Assembly (NCBI GenBank): GCA_002783405.1
Contig: PFGG01000071.1
Span: 1-64,000, forward strand
DNA: 64,000 nt
Direction of reading: 5' to 3'
Source: a bacterium (Candidatus Blackallbacteria) CG13_big_fil_rev_8_21_14_2_50_49_14
GTDB taxonomy: Bacteria > Cyanobacteriota > Sericytochromatia > UBA7694
The notes under the pieces are model-generated. The model did not search any database and was not told the origin of the DNA. It saw only the letters and a program-made list of their open reading frames with translations. Of this stretch, positions 43,980 through 52,383 are shown piece by piece (the stretch's first letter is position 1; each line of letters starts with the position of its first letter). A program made the position numbers and the translations under genes.

Positions 43980-44411
43980 ATGTGCAATGATTTTTATTCC
44001 CTGATCCGAAAACTGGGCCTCTTGCTGTGCATGTTGGCTTACGTGATCATTCCCCATCAGGGGGATTTTCTCGATAGTATCAGTTTGAGCACATCACTCC
44101 CCAACCAATCCGCTTTGGTTGAGGCCCAGCAGCAAAGCTTAACCCCTTTTCAAGCGGTTTTAAGAGGGCTGAAAATCACCCCCGAATCAGGCGGACATGC
44201 CCATACCCTGGCCAATCAAGGCATCAGTCATCCTGAAAGTTTTGTAACGGCCCAAACTCCTGAATTTAAAACCATTCAAGTGATCACCCAAGAGGTCAAT
44301 ACCGCTGTTCGGATCTCGTTCCCCCAAGCACCTCTGCCTGTCTATCAGGAATCACATCCCCTTCCCCCCCCTCTTTCTGCACACATCGCCTCGACTGTTC
44401 TGTTGATTTGA
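43980..44411 (+). CDS. Small exported protein upstream of efflux genes
   Basis: A 143-residue protein, start chosen at the ATG 10 nt after the extended -10 box. Residues about 11-25 are hydrophobic (LGLLLCMLAYVII), a signal anchor or signal peptide. The rest has several His and Gln residues (SGGHAHTLANQGISH) and a Pro-rich end. Position 58 nt before the CzcB-like gene suggests a link with metal efflux, and the His residues could bind metal, but this is inference. No family recognised. Confidence 0.5.
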   Translation: MCNDFYSLIRKLGLLLCMLAYVIIPHQGDFLDSISLSTSLPNQSALVEAQQQSLTPFQAVLRGLKITPESGGHAHTLANQGISHPESFVTAQTPEFKTIQVITQEVNTAVRISFPQAPLPVYQESHPLPPPLSAHIASTVLLI

Positions 44412-44453
44412 AGCGTTCGCCGGCTCACCCGGTTTTGAGACGCTTTAAAATTT
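44411..44453 (+). terminator. Weak hairpin before the efflux operon
   Basis: AAGCGT (44411-44416) pairs with ACGCTT (44440-44445), with an inner CCGG/CCGG pairing, then TAAAATTT. It could be a partial terminator between the small gene and the efflux genes. Confidence 0.45.
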
Positions 44454-44469
44454 ACAGAATGGAAAACCT

Positions 44470-45873
44470 ATGAAAGATCAATTTCGAAAAACACTACTGC
44501 TGGCCTGCTCTCTTCTCGTGCTGAGCGCCTGTCCCCAGGAGAAGCCAAAAGCTGAAGAGCAGACCGCCCCCCCCCAAAAAACACAGGGACAAGAACTCAA
44601 ACTTTCGGCCCAGGCCATAGCCAACGCCAAACTGGAACTGCTTCAGGCCGGGCCCAAAACCCTGCGCCAGATTCGCGATTTTCCTGGCAAAATCGCCCTG
44701 GATGAACACCGGGTTCAGGCCATTTCTTCACGGGTCAGCGGGGTTGCTGAACTAACCGATAAACATATTGGCCAACGGATTCGCCAAGGCGATCTGCTGG
44801 CCGTGATCGAAAGCAGAGAACTGGCTGATTTGCGTTTGGATTATCTCAACCAGCAAAAGCAGACCGAGCAAGCCAAAAAACTTCTTCAGCGTGAAGAAAA
44901 TCTGGGCAAACGCATTCAACAATTGATTCAGGCCCTGCGCAAAGGGGGCCAACCCGAAAGTATTCACCAGGCCGTACTGGGCTTGCAGATTGGCAGCAGC
45001 AAAAGCCAGTTATTGACCCATTATTCACGCCTGCGTCTGGCCCAAACCAGTTTTGAGCGCGAAAATAAATTGGCCCAAGACCAGCTCTCCACCTCGCAGG
45101 AATTGCAACAGGCCCGCCAGGAACTCGAAGCCGCCAAAGCCCAGTATATTGGTGCCTTGGAAGATCTCACCTGGCAACGTGAAAACACCCTGCTGGAGCA
45201 TCGCCAAACCCTGCGTCTGGCCCAGTCAGCCCTGGAGTCAGCTCAAGCCAAACTGCAAACCTTTGGGCCGGGTGGCCTGACCCACCTCAGCCCCAACCAA
45301 ATGACCCGCTATGAAATCCGCTCTCCCCTGAGTGGCGTGGTGGTTGAAAAAAATGTCACGGAAGGTCAGGGTGTCATGCCCGATGCTCCCCTTTACAAGG
45401 TGGCTGATCTTTCTGAAGTCTGGGCCGAAATTCAAATCTATGAAAGTGAATTGGATCATATCCGCCTTGGCCAGCAGGTCATGGTACGTGCCGATGGCCT
45501 CAAGCAAAGTGCGCCGGGTCAAATCACCCATGTTAAACCCCTGGTGGATGAAGTCTCACGCTCCGCAGAAGCCCATGCCCATATTGCCAACCCAGGTCTG
45601 ATCTGGCGACCGGGAATGTATGTCACGATTCAGGTCACTGAAGGCACCTGGCAAGTTCCCCTGGCTGTCAAACGCCAGGCCCTTCAACAGCTGGAAGGCA
45701 AAACCGTGATTTTTATCAAGCAGGGCGAACGTTTTCTACCCCGTGAAATAAAAACCGGAAGAGAAGACGGTCAATCGATAGAAATTCTGGCAGGTCTCAA
45801 AGCTGGGGATATCTATGTGGGTAAAAACAGCTTTGTCTTAAAATCCGCCTTGCTCACCGCGCAGGAGGAATAA
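44470..45873 (+). CDS. RND efflux periplasmic adaptor (CzcB/CusB type), lipoprotein
   Basis: A 467-residue membrane-fusion protein that links the inner-membrane pump to the outer-membrane channel. Lipobox LVLSAC gives a lipid anchor. Visible: the barrel-sandwich half-motifs (IRDFPGKIALDEHRVQAISSR and YEIRSPLSGVVVEKNVTEGQGV), long coiled-coil helices between them (residues about 125-270, rich in Gln/Glu/Lys), and a C-terminal domain (PLAVKRQALQQLEGKTVIFI). No N-terminal His/Met metal-binding stretch is seen. It is the first gene of a three-gene set, 3 nt before the pump gene. Confidence 0.88.
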   Translation: MKDQFRKTLLLACSLLVLSACPQEKPKAEEQTAPPQKTQGQELKLSAQAIANAKLELLQAGPKTLRQIRDFPGKIALDEHRVQAISSRVSGVAELTDKHIGQRIRQGDLLAVIESRELADLRLDYLNQQKQTEQAKKLLQREENLGKRIQQLIQALRKGGQPESIHQAVLGLQIGSSKSQLLTHYSRLRLAQTSFERENKLAQDQLSTSQELQQARQELEAAKAQYIGALEDLTWQRENTLLEHRQTLRLAQSALESAQAKLQTFGPGGLTHLSPNQMTRYEIRSPLSGVVVEKNVTEGQGVMPDAPLYKVADLSEVWAEIQIYESELDHIRLGQQVMVRADGLKQSAPGQITHVKPLVDEVSRSAEAHAHIANPGLIWRPGMYVTIQVTEGTWQVPLAVKRQALQQLEGKTVIFIKQGERFLPREIKTGREDGQSIEILAGLKAGDIYVGKNSFVLKSALLTAQEE

Positions 45874-45876
45874 GCC

Positions 45877-48800
45877 ATGTTGACACGTTTGATACGCTTT
45901 TCAATTGAACAGCGCTGGCTGGTCATGATCTTTACCCTGGCTGTGCTGATTCTGGGTATTTTCAGTTTTCAACACTTGCCCATCGATGCCGTACCCGATA
46001 TTACCAATGTACAGGTTCAGATCAATACTTCTGCCCCTGGCTATTCCCCCTTGGAGTCTGAACAGAGAATTACCTTTCCGATCGAAACCTTGATGGCAGG
46101 CATTCCCCATCTCAAACAGACCCGCTCCCTGTCTAAATATGGCCTGTCTCAGGTCACGGTTGTCTTTGAAGATGGCACAGATATTTACTTTGCGCGCCAA
46201 CAGGTCGGAGAAAAGCTGCAAACAGCAGCCAACCGTCTACCTCCAGGCATTTCGCCTGAAATGGGGCCAATCTCCACCGGCTTGGGCGAAATCTTTATGT
46301 GGACGGTAGAAGCCGAACCCAATGCCCGCAAAGAAGATGGCAGCGCCTATACGCCCATGGATCTGCGCACGCTGCAGGACTGGCTGATTCGCCCCCAATT
46401 GCGCAGTGTCAAAGGGGTCACCGATGTCAATTCCATGGGGGGCTTCCAGAAACAGTTTCACGTCACCCCTTTTCCTGAAAAACTGCTGGCCAATGGACTC
46501 TCTCTGCATGACCTTGTCATGGCCCTGGAACGCAACAATGCCAATGTCGGCGCCGGTTATATCGAACGCAATGGTGAACAATATCTGATTCGCGTACCGG
46601 GCCAGGCCCAAACCGAAACGGATATCGGCAATATTATTGTCGATTACCATGCGGGGTTCCCAATTCGTATCCGGCAATTGGCAGATGTCAGCCTGGGCAA
46701 GGAATTGCGAACAGGGGCAGCCACCCGAGGAGGCCACGAAACCGTTTTGGGAACAGCCGTCATGCTGCTGGGATCCAATAGCCGTGAAGTCGCAGAAGCT
46801 GTCGGCCAAAAACTCGAAGAGGTCAATAAAAGCCTCCCCGCTGGTGTACATGCGACCGCCGTCTATGACCGCACCGAACTGGTCGACAAAGCCATTCATA
46901 CCGTTGAGAAAAATCTCAGCGAAGGGGCCTTACTGGTAGTTGTGATCCTCTTTCTCTTTCTCGGCAATATTCGGGCGGCGCTGATCACCGCCATGATTAT
47001 TCCGGTAGCAATGTGCTTTACCCTCAGTGGCATGGTGGCAGGCAAACTCTCCGCCAATCTGATGAGCCTGGGCGCGCTGGATTTCGGGATTATTGTAGAT
47101 GGCGCAGTGGTGATTGTCGAAAACAGCATTCGCCGCCTCGCGATTTTTCAACACGCCCAAAATCGCGCACCCGAAGCCGCCGAGCGCCGCGAAGTGGTCT
47201 TTGAGGCCTCACGAGAGGCCAGCAAAGAAATTCTTTTTGGCCAATTGATCATCATGATCGTCTACCTGCCAATTCTGACCCTCACGGGTGTAGAAGGCAA
47301 AATGTTTATCCCCATGGCCCTGACCGTAGTCATGGCCCTGCTGGGCGCGATGGTTCTCAGTTTTACCTTTGTACCAGCTGCTGTCGCTCTCTTCGTCAGT
47401 GGCAAGGTTTCTGAAAAAGAAAATTTCCTCTTGCAGGTGATTAAACGGGGCTATGTGCCCAGCTTAAAACTGGCCCTCAGACACAGGGGATTGGTGGTCA
47501 GTGCCACCCTGCTTCTGCTGGGTTTTTGCACCTGGCTGGCAATCGGCCTGGGCAAAGAGTTTGTTCCCAGCCTGAATGAAGGAGATGTGGTCGTACAACC
47601 GGTACGCATTCCAGGCACCAGCCTGAGTCAATCGGTCGAAATGCAACACAGCCTCGATGCAGCCCTTGAAAAATTGCCCGAAGTCAAACTGGTCTTTTCA
47701 CGCATTGGGACGGCTGAAATAGCCTCAGACCCCATGTCCCCCAATGAGGTCGATACCTTTGTCATGCTCAAGGAAAAGAACCAATGGCCCAATCCCAACC
47801 TCAGCAAAGAGGACGTGATCGCCAAAATGGAGGCCGTGCTCAAAGAGCAACCAGGCAGTATCTATGAGTTTACCCAACCGATTGAAATGCGTTTCAACGA
47901 ACTGATTGCCGGGGTGCGTGCCGATGTGGCTGTTAAAGTCTTTGGCGATGACCGCGAAATTCTACTCAGCCAGGGTGAACAAATCGCGAAAATCATCGAA
48001 AAAGTACCCGGTGCAGCAGACGTCAAACTTGAGCAGATTGATGGCCTGCCCATGATGACCGTGGCCCTCAAACGCAATCAGCTCAGCCGCTACGGCTTGA
48101 ACGTCGCCGATGTGCAGGAGCTGATCGAAATCGCGATTGGCGGCAAAGCAGTGGGTGAAATCTTTGAAGGAGACCGGCGCTTCAGCTTGGTGGTACGCTT
48201 GCCAGAAAACCTGCGCAACGATTTAGATCGCATCAGACGCCTGCCCGTGCCGATTCATGCCAGCAGTCAGACCCACCCCAGTTTTATTCCCCTTTCAGCC
48301 GTGGCTGAATTTAAATTGGCCCCCGGCCCCAACCAGATCAGCCGCGAACAGGGCAAACGCCGAATTGTGATCACCGCCAATGTACGGGGACGCGATATGG
48401 GCTCTTTTGTGGAAGAAGCCGAAAGCCAAATTCAAGCCAAGGTCAAGCTGCCCAGCGGCTATTGGATGGCTTGGGGAGGGCAATTCCAACAGATGATCTC
48501 TGCCGCCCAACGCCTGCAATTGGTCGTGCCGATCGCTCTCTTCCTGATTCTGGGGCTGCTGTTTATGAGTTTTGGCAACCTCAAAGATGCATTGCTGGTA
48601 TTCAGTGGGGTACCGCTGGCCCTGACGGGTGGTGTGCTCGCGCTTTGGATCCGCCAGATTCCGCTCTCAATTTCTGCGGGGGTGGGTTTTATTGCGCTCT
48701 CTGGGGTCGCGGTTCTAAATGGGCTGGTCTTGGTTTCGTTTATCAAGCACCTACAAGCCGATGGCAAAGATCTGCACACGGCAGTGACCGAAGGCGCTTT

Positions 48801-49014
48801 GGTGCGCCTGCGCCCCGTGCTCATGACAGCCCTGGTCGCCTCTTTGGGTTTCGTACCCATGGCCCTGGCCCATGGAACCGGTGCAGAGGTACAAAAACCC
48901 TTGGCCACAGTCGTCATCGGGGGAATTCTCTCCTCGACCCTGCTGACTTTGGTGGTTTTGCCAGTGCTCTATCTGATCTTCAATCGCCCGCAACGCAAGG
49001 AGGCCCAATCATGA
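45877..49014 (+). CDS. Heavy-metal efflux RND pump (CzcA/CusA type)
   Basis: A 1045-residue inner-membrane proton antiporter of the HME-RND class. It has the N-terminal segment QRWLVMIFTLAVLILGI, the motif DAVPDITNVQVQINT, and in transmembrane helix 4 LGALDFGIIVDGAVVIVEN, with the Asp-Gly-Ala-Val and Glu typical of the CzcA/CusA class. The pattern of 12 membrane helices with two large periplasmic loops fits. The metal cannot be assigned from these motifs alone. GGAGGAATAAGCC precedes the start. It overlaps the TolC-like gene by ATGA. Confidence 0.92.
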   Translation: MLTRLIRFSIEQRWLVMIFTLAVLILGIFSFQHLPIDAVPDITNVQVQINTSAPGYSPLESEQRITFPIETLMAGIPHLKQTRSLSKYGLSQVTVVFEDGTDIYFARQQVGEKLQTAANRLPPGISPEMGPISTGLGEIFMWTVEAEPNARKEDGSAYTPMDLRTLQDWLIRPQLRSVKGVTDVNSMGGFQKQFHVTPFPEKLLANGLSLHDLVMALERNNANVGAGYIERNGEQYLIRVPGQAQTETDIGNIIVDYHAGFPIRIRQLADVSLGKELRTGAATRGGHETVLGTAVMLLGSNSREVAEAVGQKLEEVNKSLPAGVHATAVYDRTELVDKAIHTVEKNLSEGALLVVVILFLFLGNIRAALITAMIIPVAMCFTLSGMVAGKLSANLMSLGALDFGIIVDGAVVIVENSIRRLAIFQHAQNRAPEAAERREVVFEASREASKEILFGQLIIMIVYLPILTLTGVEGKMFIPMALTVVMALLGAMVLSFTFVPAAVALFVSGKVSEKENFLLQVIKRGYVPSLKLALRHRGLVVSATLLLLGFCTWLAIGLGKEFVPSLNEGDVVVQPVRIPGTSLSQSVEMQHSLDAALEKLPEVKLVFSRIGTAEIASDPMSPNEVDTFVMLKEKNQWPNPNLSKEDVIAKMEAVLKEQPGSIYEFTQPIEMRFNELIAGVRADVAVKVFGDDREILLSQGEQIAKIIEKVPGAADVKLEQIDGLPMMTVALKRNQLSRYGLNVADVQELIEIAIGGKAVGEIFEGDRRFSLVVRLPENLRNDLDRIRRLPVPIHASSQTHPSFIPLSAVAEFKLAPGPNQISREQGKRRIVITANVRGRDMGSFVEEAESQIQAKVKLPSGYWMAWGGQFQQMISAAQRLQLVVPIALFLILGLLFMSFGNLKDALLVFSGVPLALTGGVLALWIRQIPLSISAGVGFIALSGVAVLNGLVLVSFIKHLQADGKDLHTAVTEGALVRLRPVLMTALVASLGFVPMALAHGTGAEVQKPLATVVIGGILSSTLLTLVVLPVLYLIFNRPQRKEAQS

Positions 49015-50240
49015 AACGTCTTATTTTGGCACTCAGCCTCAATCTGGCCTTGTTCTCACTCCCTCTGGCCCAGGTCAGGGCCCAATCCCCCCTGACCCTT
49101 CAAGAAATTTTAAACGAGGTTCACAGGAGTCACCCCGATCTGCTGGCCTGCAAGCAGGAAATCAGGCAGTTTGAAAGCCAGATTGCCGAAGCCGGTTTGC
49201 TGGAAAACCCGAGAATTGAAGCCATGGGAGAAGATTTTCTCGGCAGTGCATCGGTCTCTGATCAGGATTATATGCAGTTTACTTTTTCAGCCAGTCAAAA
49301 TATTCCTTTGAGTGGGCGTCTGAATGCACAGCAAGCGGTGTTCAAACTGGCACAGGAAGTTCAAAAAAACCAATGCATGCTCCGTCAAAGACAGCTCGAT
49401 CAGGAGGTCAGTAAACACTACCTTGAGGTTTTGCTCTGGCAAGAGAACCTGTCTCAACTTAAAGAAATGCAGGTTTTGGCAGAAAAACTACTGGGTCAGA
49501 CCGAAAAACTGATTGCACGGGGGCGTTTGAATATTCTCGAGCGCACCTTGCCCAGTGCAGAAGCTGAACGTTTGGGGCTGGAAATTGCGCAAAGCGAACT
49601 GCAATTAAAATTAAGCCGTCAAACACTCTTCAGTTATGGCACCGCCACCTCAGAGACACGGGTTGGAGAACTGGCCAGTCTGATTCCGCTGGTGCCTCCC
49701 ACCGAAAAACCCGAACAGATTCAAGCCAGACACCCTCTCTACCTGGTGCAGCAACTGCGACTGGATCAGGCAAAACTGGAAGTAGAGCTGCAAAAATCGC
49801 GCAGCTTCCCCGATCTCAATTTGGGCAGTGCCCTGCGTTGGCACCCTCAAAGCCAGGATCTGGGCATCAATCTGGTCTTAGCAGCGCCCCTCCAGCTCTT
49901 TAACCAGAATCAACATGGCATTGCCCTTGCGCAAAGCCAGTTGGAACAAAGCCGCCTGGAGCTTGAGCGTTTGCGTCAAAACCAACTACGCGAATTGCAC
50001 CAGCTCATGGCCCGACTGAAACAAGCACACCAACGGGCAAGTGCTTATCAGAAGAGTCTCTTGCCCTTGACACGGGATCACCTTGAAAAATTGCGTGTGG
50101 GCCTGGATGCAGGCAAGTTCAATGTGATGCATGTTTTACAGGCCCAGCAGCAGCTCTTAAAATTGGAGCAGGAAGCCCTGAACGCGCGTCAAGAAGTAGC
50201 CCGACTGGAACTTGAATTCAAACTCTGGTTATCCTCCTAA
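49011..50240 (+). CDS. TolC-family outer-membrane efflux protein (CzcC-like)
   Basis: A 409-residue outer-membrane factor. The ATG at 49011 follows AAGGAGG and gives a signal peptide (MKRLILALSLNLALFSLPLA). Two TolC-type halves are visible with long helices: LTLQEILNEVHRSHPDLLACKQEI starts the first, HPLYLVQQLRLDQAKLEVELQKSRSFPDLNLG the second. The same frame is open far upstream but that part is only the shadow of the pump gene. It completes the efflux triad. Confidence 0.88.
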   Translation: MKRLILALSLNLALFSLPLAQVRAQSPLTLQEILNEVHRSHPDLLACKQEIRQFESQIAEAGLLENPRIEAMGEDFLGSASVSDQDYMQFTFSASQNIPLSGRLNAQQAVFKLAQEVQKNQCMLRQRQLDQEVSKHYLEVLLWQENLSQLKEMQVLAEKLLGQTEKLIARGRLNILERTLPSAEAERLGLEIAQSELQLKLSRQTLFSYGTATSETRVGELASLIPLVPPTEKPEQIQARHPLYLVQQLRLDQAKLEVELQKSRSFPDLNLGSALRWHPQSQDLGINLVLAAPLQLFNQNQHGIALAQSQLEQSRLELERLRQNQLRELHQLMARLKQAHQRASAYQKSLLPLTRDHLEKLRVGLDAGKFNVMHVLQAQQQLLKLEQEALNARQEVARLELEFKLWLSS

Positions 50241-50283
50241 AAAACAGGCAGAGACCTGCGTGAATCCGCGCAGGTCTCTGCTA
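50241..50283 (-). terminator. Terminator of the minus-strand kinase gene
   Basis: GCAGAGACCTGCG (50248-50260) and CGCAGGTCTCTGC (50269-50281) form a perfect 13-bp stem. Read on the minus strand it is followed by CTGTTTTTT, a good terminator; on the plus strand no T run follows, though the stem may still slow polymerase after the efflux genes. It touches the stop codon of the kinase. Confidence 0.85.
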
Positions 50284-52251
50284 AGGTTTACACAAGGTTT
50301 GCACAATTTGTGGAAATTCACCTAATAATACATGAACCTGATCCAATTCAAAGGCTTGAAGCCGGGCCTCCAACTGAGATGAAAAATGCTGTAAGGTCGG
50401 GCAGGAATAGGCGTTTGAAAGCTCTTTCAAACGCTGATTAAACTCATCCAACTCATTTAAGATCAGTGAGTTCTTGACCTTTAGCCAAAACGGCATCAAT
50501 TCAGATTGCAAAATCTGAGTCAATGAAAGCCTATCGATTGCCGACAATTCCAAGGAACGCTCTTCAGCGGGCATGGAAACTGCCAAAGTTTGGTAGGGCA
50601 GATACTTTTTCATATTTTGAATTAAATATTTAAATTCAATTGGTTTGCGCAGATAATCTTGAAAGCCAGCTTCTAAAAGTGTCTGTTCTTCTTCACGCAG
50701 GCCAGAAGCTGTTAAAGCTACCACAGGAATCACTTGGGTCAGCGGATTTGCTTTCAAAATCCGCATGGCTTCAATCCCGTCCATCACGGGCATTTTAATG
50801 TCCATCAGAATCAAATCCGGCAGGTATTTTCGGGCCAAATCACAGGCCTCCTGACCATTCTTGGCAAAACTCAGTTCAAAGGGAAAATCTAAAAGCTGAC
50901 TTTCCAATAAAAGCAGATTGCTTTCAAGATCGTCCACCAATAAAAGACGGGCCGGTTGAAATTGGATATTTTGCCAATTCTCGGCGGTCGTTTCAGGAGC
51001 GAGAACCGTTTCAACCCTTGGAAAAACCAGGGTAAAAACAGAGCCCTTCTGCTCTTCACTTTTCAAATGGATTTCTCCCCCCATCAACTGCACCAACTGC
51101 CGACTGATGGCCAGACCCAAACCTGTGCCCACAATATCTTTGAGATAGGATTGATGAATTTGTTCAAAGGCATGAAAAATCCGTTTTTGATTGGCTTCTG
51201 AAATCCCAATTCCCGTATCACTGACGGCAATCTGAAGTCGCCCCCAATCAGCTGATTCTGGCTGATAAAAAACAGAAACCGCCACTTCTCCATGGGTGGT
51301 AAACTTCAAGGCATTGCCCAATAAATTGGTCAAAATCTGTTTGAGGCGCAGAGGATCCAAGGCCAAAGCAGCAGGCAATTCCGGCGCAACAGAGAAACTC
51401 AATCTCAAGCCCTTATTTTCAAAAGACAGCCCCATCGAAAGGAGCAAATCCTGAAAGACTTGCTTGAGATTCACAGGCTGTAATTCAACAGTCATCTTGC
51501 CTGCTTCAATTTTAGACAGGTCAAGAATATCGTTGATCAAACCCAGTAAATTTTGACCACTGCTGTAAATCGCCTGCAGATATTTTTGCCAGCGGGGCTC
51601 CTGAATCTGCTGCTGCAGTAATTGGCTGAACCCCAAAATGGCATTCATGGGCGTGCGAATCTCATGCGACATATTGGCAAGGAAAAGACTCTTGGCCTGA
51701 TTTGCCGCTTTTAGCTCTTGGGTACGCTTCTCAACCAGTAGCTCAAGCTCAGCATTCAGATCATAGAGGGCTTGAGAACTTTCCCAACAGGGATTGGGAT
51801 CTTCAATCATCCAAAGCTTGCCCTCTGCTTGCCCCATCGCATTCAAAACCAAGCTGCGGGTGATTTGTGCTTTGGTTTGCGTTTCGGAGAAACGCTTCAA
51901 CTCCCATTGAGGAAGCAAAACCGTTGCATGCGTCTGCTCTTGGGCCAAGGCCATCAGCTGAATTTCTAATTCTGAAGGCTGCCAGGCAATGGGTTCAAAA
52001 AGTCGCTCGATCGGTTGGTACAAATAAGCGTCCAATTCCGCACCCCATTGAGCTTCAAAGGCCTGATTCCAAAATAGAATTTTGTTTTCCAATGAAGAAT
52101 AAACAGCTGGCACAGGCAAGGCATTCAAAATACGCTGCTGACAACCCGCTTCTTGCGTAAGATTCAGTGGAGAACTCGCCTCATTCTGAGACATTTTCTC
52201 ATCCACGGCATGTATATCCTCTATGCTTAGAGCAAGACTCAATGCATTCAT
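50281..52251 (-). CDS. Cytoplasmic hybrid histidine kinase
   Basis: A 656-residue soluble kinase without membrane segments. A PAS-like domain (about residues 35-150, PAVYSSLENKILFWNQAFE) leads through a coiled coil to HisKA (phosphorylated His in LFLANMSHEIRTPMNAILGFS), then HATPase (LTNLLGNALKFTT, DTGIGIS, VGTGLGLAISRQLV), then a receiver with Asp in LPDLILMDIKMPVMDG. The C-terminal 90 residues are helical, similar to the larger kinase upstream, and lack an HPt His motif. The signal and the output partner are unknown. It converges on the efflux operon. Confidence 0.92.
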   Translation of the reverse strand: MNALSLALSIEDIHAVDEKMSQNEASSPLNLTQEAGCQQRILNALPVPAVYSSLENKILFWNQAFEAQWGAELDAYLYQPIERLFEPIAWQPSELEIQLMALAQEQTHATVLLPQWELKRFSETQTKAQITRSLVLNAMGQAEGKLWMIEDPNPCWESSQALYDLNAELELLVEKRTQELKAANQAKSLFLANMSHEIRTPMNAILGFSQLLQQQIQEPRWQKYLQAIYSSGQNLLGLINDILDLSKIEAGKMTVELQPVNLKQVFQDLLLSMGLSFENKGLRLSFSVAPELPAALALDPLRLKQILTNLLGNALKFTTHGEVAVSVFYQPESADWGRLQIAVSDTGIGISEANQKRIFHAFEQIHQSYLKDIVGTGLGLAISRQLVQLMGGEIHLKSEEQKGSVFTLVFPRVETVLAPETTAENWQNIQFQPARLLLVDDLESNLLLLESQLLDFPFELSFAKNGQEACDLARKYLPDLILMDIKMPVMDGIEAMRILKANPLTQVIPVVALTASGLREEEQTLLEAGFQDYLRKPIEFKYLIQNMKKYLPYQTLAVSMPAEERSLELSAIDRLSLTQILQSELMPFWLKVKNSLILNELDEFNQRLKELSNAYSCPTLQHFSSQLEARLQAFELDQVHVLLGEFPQIVQTLCKP

Positions 52252-52303
52252 TGTCCGGATTTCTCGCTGGAATTAGATTAACAAAAAAAATAAAGTCTTT
52301 ACC

Positions 52304-52320
52304 ATCCCCCAATGGGGGAT
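52304..52320. promoter_or_regulatory. 17-bp palindrome between two kinase genes
   Basis: ATCCCCC-AAT-GGGGGAT is a perfect 7-bp inverted repeat with a 3-nt centre, about 55 nt before the shorter kinase start. There is no T run after it on either strand in the right place, so an operator is as likely as a terminator. Confidence 0.4.
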
Positions 52321-52383
52321 TGACAAATAAAAAAAAATATGAAGCCCTTACTGTGCCTCAAAAATAACGTCAAATAAATTTAT

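Noticed and set aside
48462-49010. A 5' extension of the TolC-like gene by 183 codons
   Set aside because: It lies entirely inside the pump gene in another frame; the ATG at 49011 has AAGGAGG and a signal peptide right after it.
50340-50540. HPt domain at the C-terminus of the soluble hybrid kinase
   Set aside because: The region is helical but has no HxxKG-type His motif, and the same holds for the larger kinase.
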